Positions 5,078 through 7,306 of a stretch of DNA of 7,306 nucleotides are shown here, piece by piece (position 1 is the first letter of the stretch; the number at the start of each line of letters is the position of its first letter). The translations under genes and the position numbers were made by a program. The notes under the pieces are model-generated. The model saw only the letters and a program-made list of their open reading frames with translations, was not told the origin of the DNA and did not search any database. This DNA is from an uncultured Veillonellaceae bacterium (lineage in GTDB: Bacteria; Bacillota; Negativicutes; Veillonellales; Negativicoccaceae), in NCBI GenBank assembly GCA_902488965.1, contig CABTYA010000050.1, positions 1 to 7,306 of the forward strand, written 5' to 3'.

Positions 5078-6562
5078 TTGGAGGTTTTATGGGATAAGTT
5101 GAAAGAAGTGGCCGGCTCGGTCTTGCCGATCGCCGGATTGATTTTGCTCTGGCATTGGACGTGGGCGCCCCTGTCGGACGATATGTTGATTCGTTGCGCG
5201 ATCGGTACGCTGCTGGTCATTGTGGGACTGGCGATCTTCCATGTGGGAGTCGAAATCGGGATCGTGCCGATCGGTACGCACTTGGGGCATGCGATGACCC
5301 GCTACGGGAAAATCGCCGTCGTCGCCGTGAGCGGTCTCGTGGTGGGGCTGGCGATTGCGACGGCCGAGCCCAATCTGCGAATCTACGGGGCACAGGTCGA
5401 GTCGATGACGGGCGGCCTGATTACGGAGATGACACTGGTGTACTCGGTGGCGGCCGGAGTCGCCGCCTTGCTCGGTATCGGTCTGTACCGTATCGTCCGC
5501 TCGGTCCCGCTGAAGTACATTTTGGTGGGGACGTATGCGTTGGTCGCGCTTTGTTCGCTGCTGGTACCGACGGAATTTATCGCCATCAGTTTTGACGCAT
5601 CGGGCGCAGTGACAGGCGCGATGACCGTGCCGTTCCTGCTGGCGCTGGCCGCCGGTGTCGCGCAGTTCAAATCGGCGGACAGCGTGGCGTCGGAAGAAGA
5701 CAGTTTCGGCTTGGTCGGGCTGGTCTCGGCCGGGGCGTTCTTGGGCGTGTTGCTGATGGTGCTCGTGACGGGACAGGGATCGTTTTTGGATCAAGTGCAG
5801 GTGACCGATATTACCGCGAGTGCGGGAATGTGGGAGACCATCCGCGACTTGCTGCCGCAGACGATGGTGGACGTACTGCTCAGTATCTTGCCGATTGTCG
5901 TGCTGTTTTATCTGGCACATCGGCATGCGCTGGCGGCGCATCGGAGTGAAGTCCGGCGAATCAATGCGGGGCTGATTTATACCTATATCGGTCTGGTCAT
6001 CTTCATGCTCGGAGTCAATTTCGGCTTCAATCAGGCGGGATATGAGATCGGGGCGCAACTGGGCGAACTCGGCTCGCCGGGGATATTGGTCGGTTCGGGC
6101 TTGGTGCTGGGGCTGGTCGTTATTTTGGCCGAGCCTGCGGTAACGCCGCTGATTCATCAGATTGAAGATATGACGGGCGGCTACGTACCGGGGCGGTTGG
6201 TATTGATTTCCCTTTCGCTGGCGGTCGGCGGGGCGGTCGCTCTCTCGATGCTGCGGATGGTGATTTCGGGGTTGTCTCTGTGGCATATTCTGCTGGTCGG
6301 CTACGGGATCGCGCTGACGCTCTCGTTTGTCGTGCCGCCGCTTTTTGTGGGGATGGCGTTTGACTCGGGCAGTGTCGCCTCGGGACCGATGGCGGCGACG
6401 TTTGTGCTCAGTTTTGCGGGCGGCGCGGCGCGGCACTATCCCGGTGCGGACGTGTTTTTGGACGGCTTGGGCGTGATTGCGGTAATCACGGTCGTGCCGA
6501 TTGTGGTCTTACAGCTTTTGGGGCTGTTGTTTAAGATAAAAGCAAGGAGGAAATCGTCATGA
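5078..6562 (+). CDS. DUF1538 family polytopic membrane protein, probable transporter
   Basis: A 494-residue inner-membrane protein of the DUF1538 family (PF07556), whose function is not established. About 13-14 hydrophobic segments are visible. It is an internal duplication with an offset of about 255 residues: SVLPI 14-18 / SILPI 269-273; GLAIFHVGVEIG 50-61 / GLVIFMLGVNFG 305-316; AEP 96-98 / 351-353; E.MTGG 108-113 / 363-368; VP..F..(I/M).FD ending at 173 / 429. Glu97, Glu108 and Asp173 thus recur as Glu352, Glu363 and Asp429, conserved acidic residues next to membrane segments, suggesting a pseudo-symmetric transport path. The TTG start is chosen because the N-terminal LxDKLKEVxxSVLPI fits the family and an SD precedes it; the nearby ATG is out of frame. 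It has its own promoter and overlaps the PII-like gene by 4 bp. The last residues (KIKARRKSS) are basic and probably cytoplasmic. The substrate is unknown; a transport role is inferred. Confidence 0.9.
   Translation: MEVLWDKLKEVAGSVLPIAGLILLWHWTWAPLSDDMLIRCAIGTLLVIVGLAIFHVGVEIGIVPIGTHLGHAMTRYGKIAVVAVSGLVVGLAIATAEPNLRIYGAQVESMTGGLITEMTLVYSVAAGVAALLGIGLYRIVRSVPLKYILVGTYALVALCSLLVPTEFIAISFDASGAVTGAMTVPFLLALAAGVAQFKSADSVASEEDSFGLVGLVSAGAFLGVLLMVLVTGQGSFLDQVQVTDITASAGMWETIRDLLPQTMVDVLLSILPIVVLFYLAHRHALAAHRSEVRRINAGLIYTYIGLVIFMLGVNFGFNQAGYEIGAQLGELGSPGILVGSGLVLGLVVILAEPAVTPLIHQIEDMTGGYVPGRLVLISLSLAVGGAVALSMLRMVISGLSLWHILLVGYGIALTLSFVVPPLFVGMAFDSGSVASGPMAATFVLSFAGGAARHYPGADVFLDGLGVIAVITVVPIVVLQLLGLLFKIKARRKSS
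6544..6562 (+). promoter_or_regulatory. AAGGAGG site and ATGA stop-start overlap
   Basis: AAGGAGG (6544-6550) lies 8 nt before the ATG at 6559, within the last codons of the DUF1538 gene. The ATG shares bases with the TGA stop (ATGA), the usual arrangement for translational coupling and matched protein ratios. Confidence 0.85.
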
Positions 6563-7218
6563 CGAAACCGTCCTATTCGATCGTATATTTTGTCGTCAAT
6601 CCCGATGCGGGGCCCGACTTGGTAGCCGAGTTGCATCATGTCGATGTCCCCGGTGCGACGGCGATGGCGGCGCGCGGCTCGGTGAACAGCCGGCTGCTCT
6701 CGCTGCTCTGTTTGGATGAAGTACGCAAGGAAATTGTTTTTTTTATCGATGAAACGACGCATGCGACGAAGATCATGCGGGAGATGGTCGAGCGGTTCAA
6801 ACTCGCAAAAAAGCATCGCGGGATCGCATTTTCCGTACCGCTGGCCGGGATCTACGGCGCGCGCAAGATGAAGGATATCAGCACGGAAGAAGAGGTGAAT
6901 ACGGTCATGTGGCAAGTGATTTATACGGTGGTCAACAAGGGCGACGCCAAGAGTGTCGTGGACGCGGCCAATGCGGCGGGGGCGCGCGGCGGGACGATTT
7001 TGCACGGGCGCGGGTCGAGTGTACATAATGAGACGACGATTTTCGATTTTCCGATTGAGCCGGAAAAAGAAATGGTGTTCGTATTGGCACCGAAAGAAAA
7101 AACCGACGATATCGTCGCGTCGATTCATGAAGCGTTGCGGATCGACGAGCCGGGGCGGGGCATCATCTTTGTCATGAACGTGGCGGAGGCGCACGGCCTG
7201 GCGGAACAAAATGCTTGA
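6559..7218 (+). CDS. Tandem PII-like (GlnB-fold) regulatory protein
   Basis: A soluble 219-residue protein with two PII-fold domains; ordinary PII proteins are about 112 residues. The C-terminal domain (about 117-213) is clear: WQVIYTVVNKGDAKSVVDAANAAGARGG, ILHGRG (147-152, nucleotide-binding region), PEKE (168-171), and a GRGIIFVMNV last strand. The N-terminal domain (about 6-100) is more divergent: VDVPGATAMAARG (28-40), RKEIVFFIDE (56-65), and HRGIAFSVPLAGIYG (86-100). The T-loop equivalent of the second domain (GRGSSVHNETTIFDFPIE) has no Tyr like the uridylylated Tyr51 of GlnB. PII proteins sense ADP/ATP and small metabolites and often bind a partner membrane transporter. The 4-bp overlap with the DUF1538 gene argues that it regulates that protein. 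It is not glnB or glnK in the strict sense, and nitrogen regulation is not implied. Confidence 0.88.
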   Translation: MTKPSYSIVYFVVNPDAGPDLVAELHHVDVPGATAMAARGSVNSRLLSLLCLDEVRKEIVFFIDETTHATKIMREMVERFKLAKKHRGIAFSVPLAGIYGARKMKDISTEEEVNTVMWQVIYTVVNKGDAKSVVDAANAAGARGGTILHGRGSSVHNETTIFDFPIEPEKEMVFVLAPKEKTDDIVASIHEALRIDEPGRGIIFVMNVAEAHGLAEQNA

Positions 7219-7243
7219 CATGACAACTGAATTTATTTATACT
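7215..7243 (+). promoter_or_regulatory. Near-consensus promoter overlapping the PII stop codon
   Basis: A perfect -35 TTGACA (7215-7220) that contains the TGA stop of the PII-like gene, a 17-bp spacer, and TATACT (7238-7243). Transcription should start around 7250 and run into the gene beginning at 7295. No terminator hairpin is visible between the PII-like gene and this promoter, so some read-through is likely. Confidence 0.75.
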
Positions 7244-7249
7244 AAGTAA

Positions 7250-7270
7250 GTCATGGTGCAGTGCAATGAC
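7250..7270 (+). promoter_or_regulatory. Dyad at the predicted transcription start, possible operator
   Basis: GTCAT (7250-7254) and ATGAC (7266-7270) are inverted, enclosing two TGCA tetramers separated by one G (7257-7260, 7262-7265). The centre is slightly asymmetric because of an extra GG on the left. Its position at about +1 would suit a repressor. Confidence 0.4.
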
Positions 7271-7294
7271 ACAACCGCTCGAAGGGGTATATAA

Positions 7295-7306
7295 ATGCTA
7301 CGGCTA
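7295..7306 (+). CDS. Start of an unidentified gene, cut by the window end
   Basis: Only four codons are visible (MLRL). The call rests on context: GAAGGGG at 7281-7287 lies 7 nt before this ATG, and a strong promoter is 52 bp upstream. Nothing can be said about the product. Confidence 0.4.

Noticed and set aside
5087..6436. Antisense open frame of 449 codons opposite the DUF1538 gene
   Set aside because: The product is dominated by Arg, Gln, His and Asp, the mirror of hydrophobic membrane-protein codons. It has no SD-start signal or family resemblance.

Overview
The window (7,306 bp, GC-rich, all genes on the + strand) looks like chromosomal DNA of an anaerobic diderm Firmicute, most likely a Negativicute (Selenomonas/Megasphaera/Dialister-like). 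This is an inference. It rests on outer-membrane TonB-dependent receptors next to strong AGGAGG-type ribosome binding sites, Firmicute-style promoters and a TTG start, a lipobox-anchored binding protein, and a DUF1538 membrane protein paired with a PII-like protein. No phylogenetic marker is present, so the assignment is tentative.

Left part (1-4983), an uptake locus. The window opens inside a TonB-dependent receptor (TBDR1, N-terminus missing). It is followed 55 bp later by a class III periplasmic binding protein, here predicted to be a lipoprotein, and a Rho-independent terminator. A TTGAGT-17 bp-TATAAT promoter then drives a second, complete receptor (TBDR2), a close paralogue of the first, which ends at its own terminator. 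Ligand passing an outer-membrane receptor would be handed to the binding protein and then to an inner-membrane FecCD-type permease and ATPase, neither of which is in the window. The ligand class is metal-chelate-like (haem, corrinoid or siderophore). A His conserved in both receptors between the TP..MELY and N(P/E)(D/N)L.PE boxes makes haem worth testing. Both receptors carry an unusual Met-rich loop with a repeated KPV(M) motif.

Right part (5027-7218), a two-gene operon. An extended -10 promoter drives a DUF1538 polytopic membrane protein, translated from a TTG codon. It overlaps by 4 bp (ATGA) a 219-residue protein made of two fused PII-like domains. The membrane protein is itself an internal duplication with symmetry-related acidic residues. 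The layout is that of a transporter with its dedicated PII regulator, like AmtB-GlnK, but the transporter family is uncharacterised and the PII protein is a tandem fusion without the usual uridylylation tyrosine. This is the best candidate for an undescribed system here.

Right edge (7215-7306). A near-consensus promoter (TTGACA-17 bp-TATACT), whose -35 box overlaps the PII stop codon, precedes a dyad at the likely transcription start. A ribosome binding site and ATG follow, opening a gene cut off by the window end. No tRNA, rRNA, CRISPR or insertion sequence was seen, and no gene-free stretch exceeds 300 bp.
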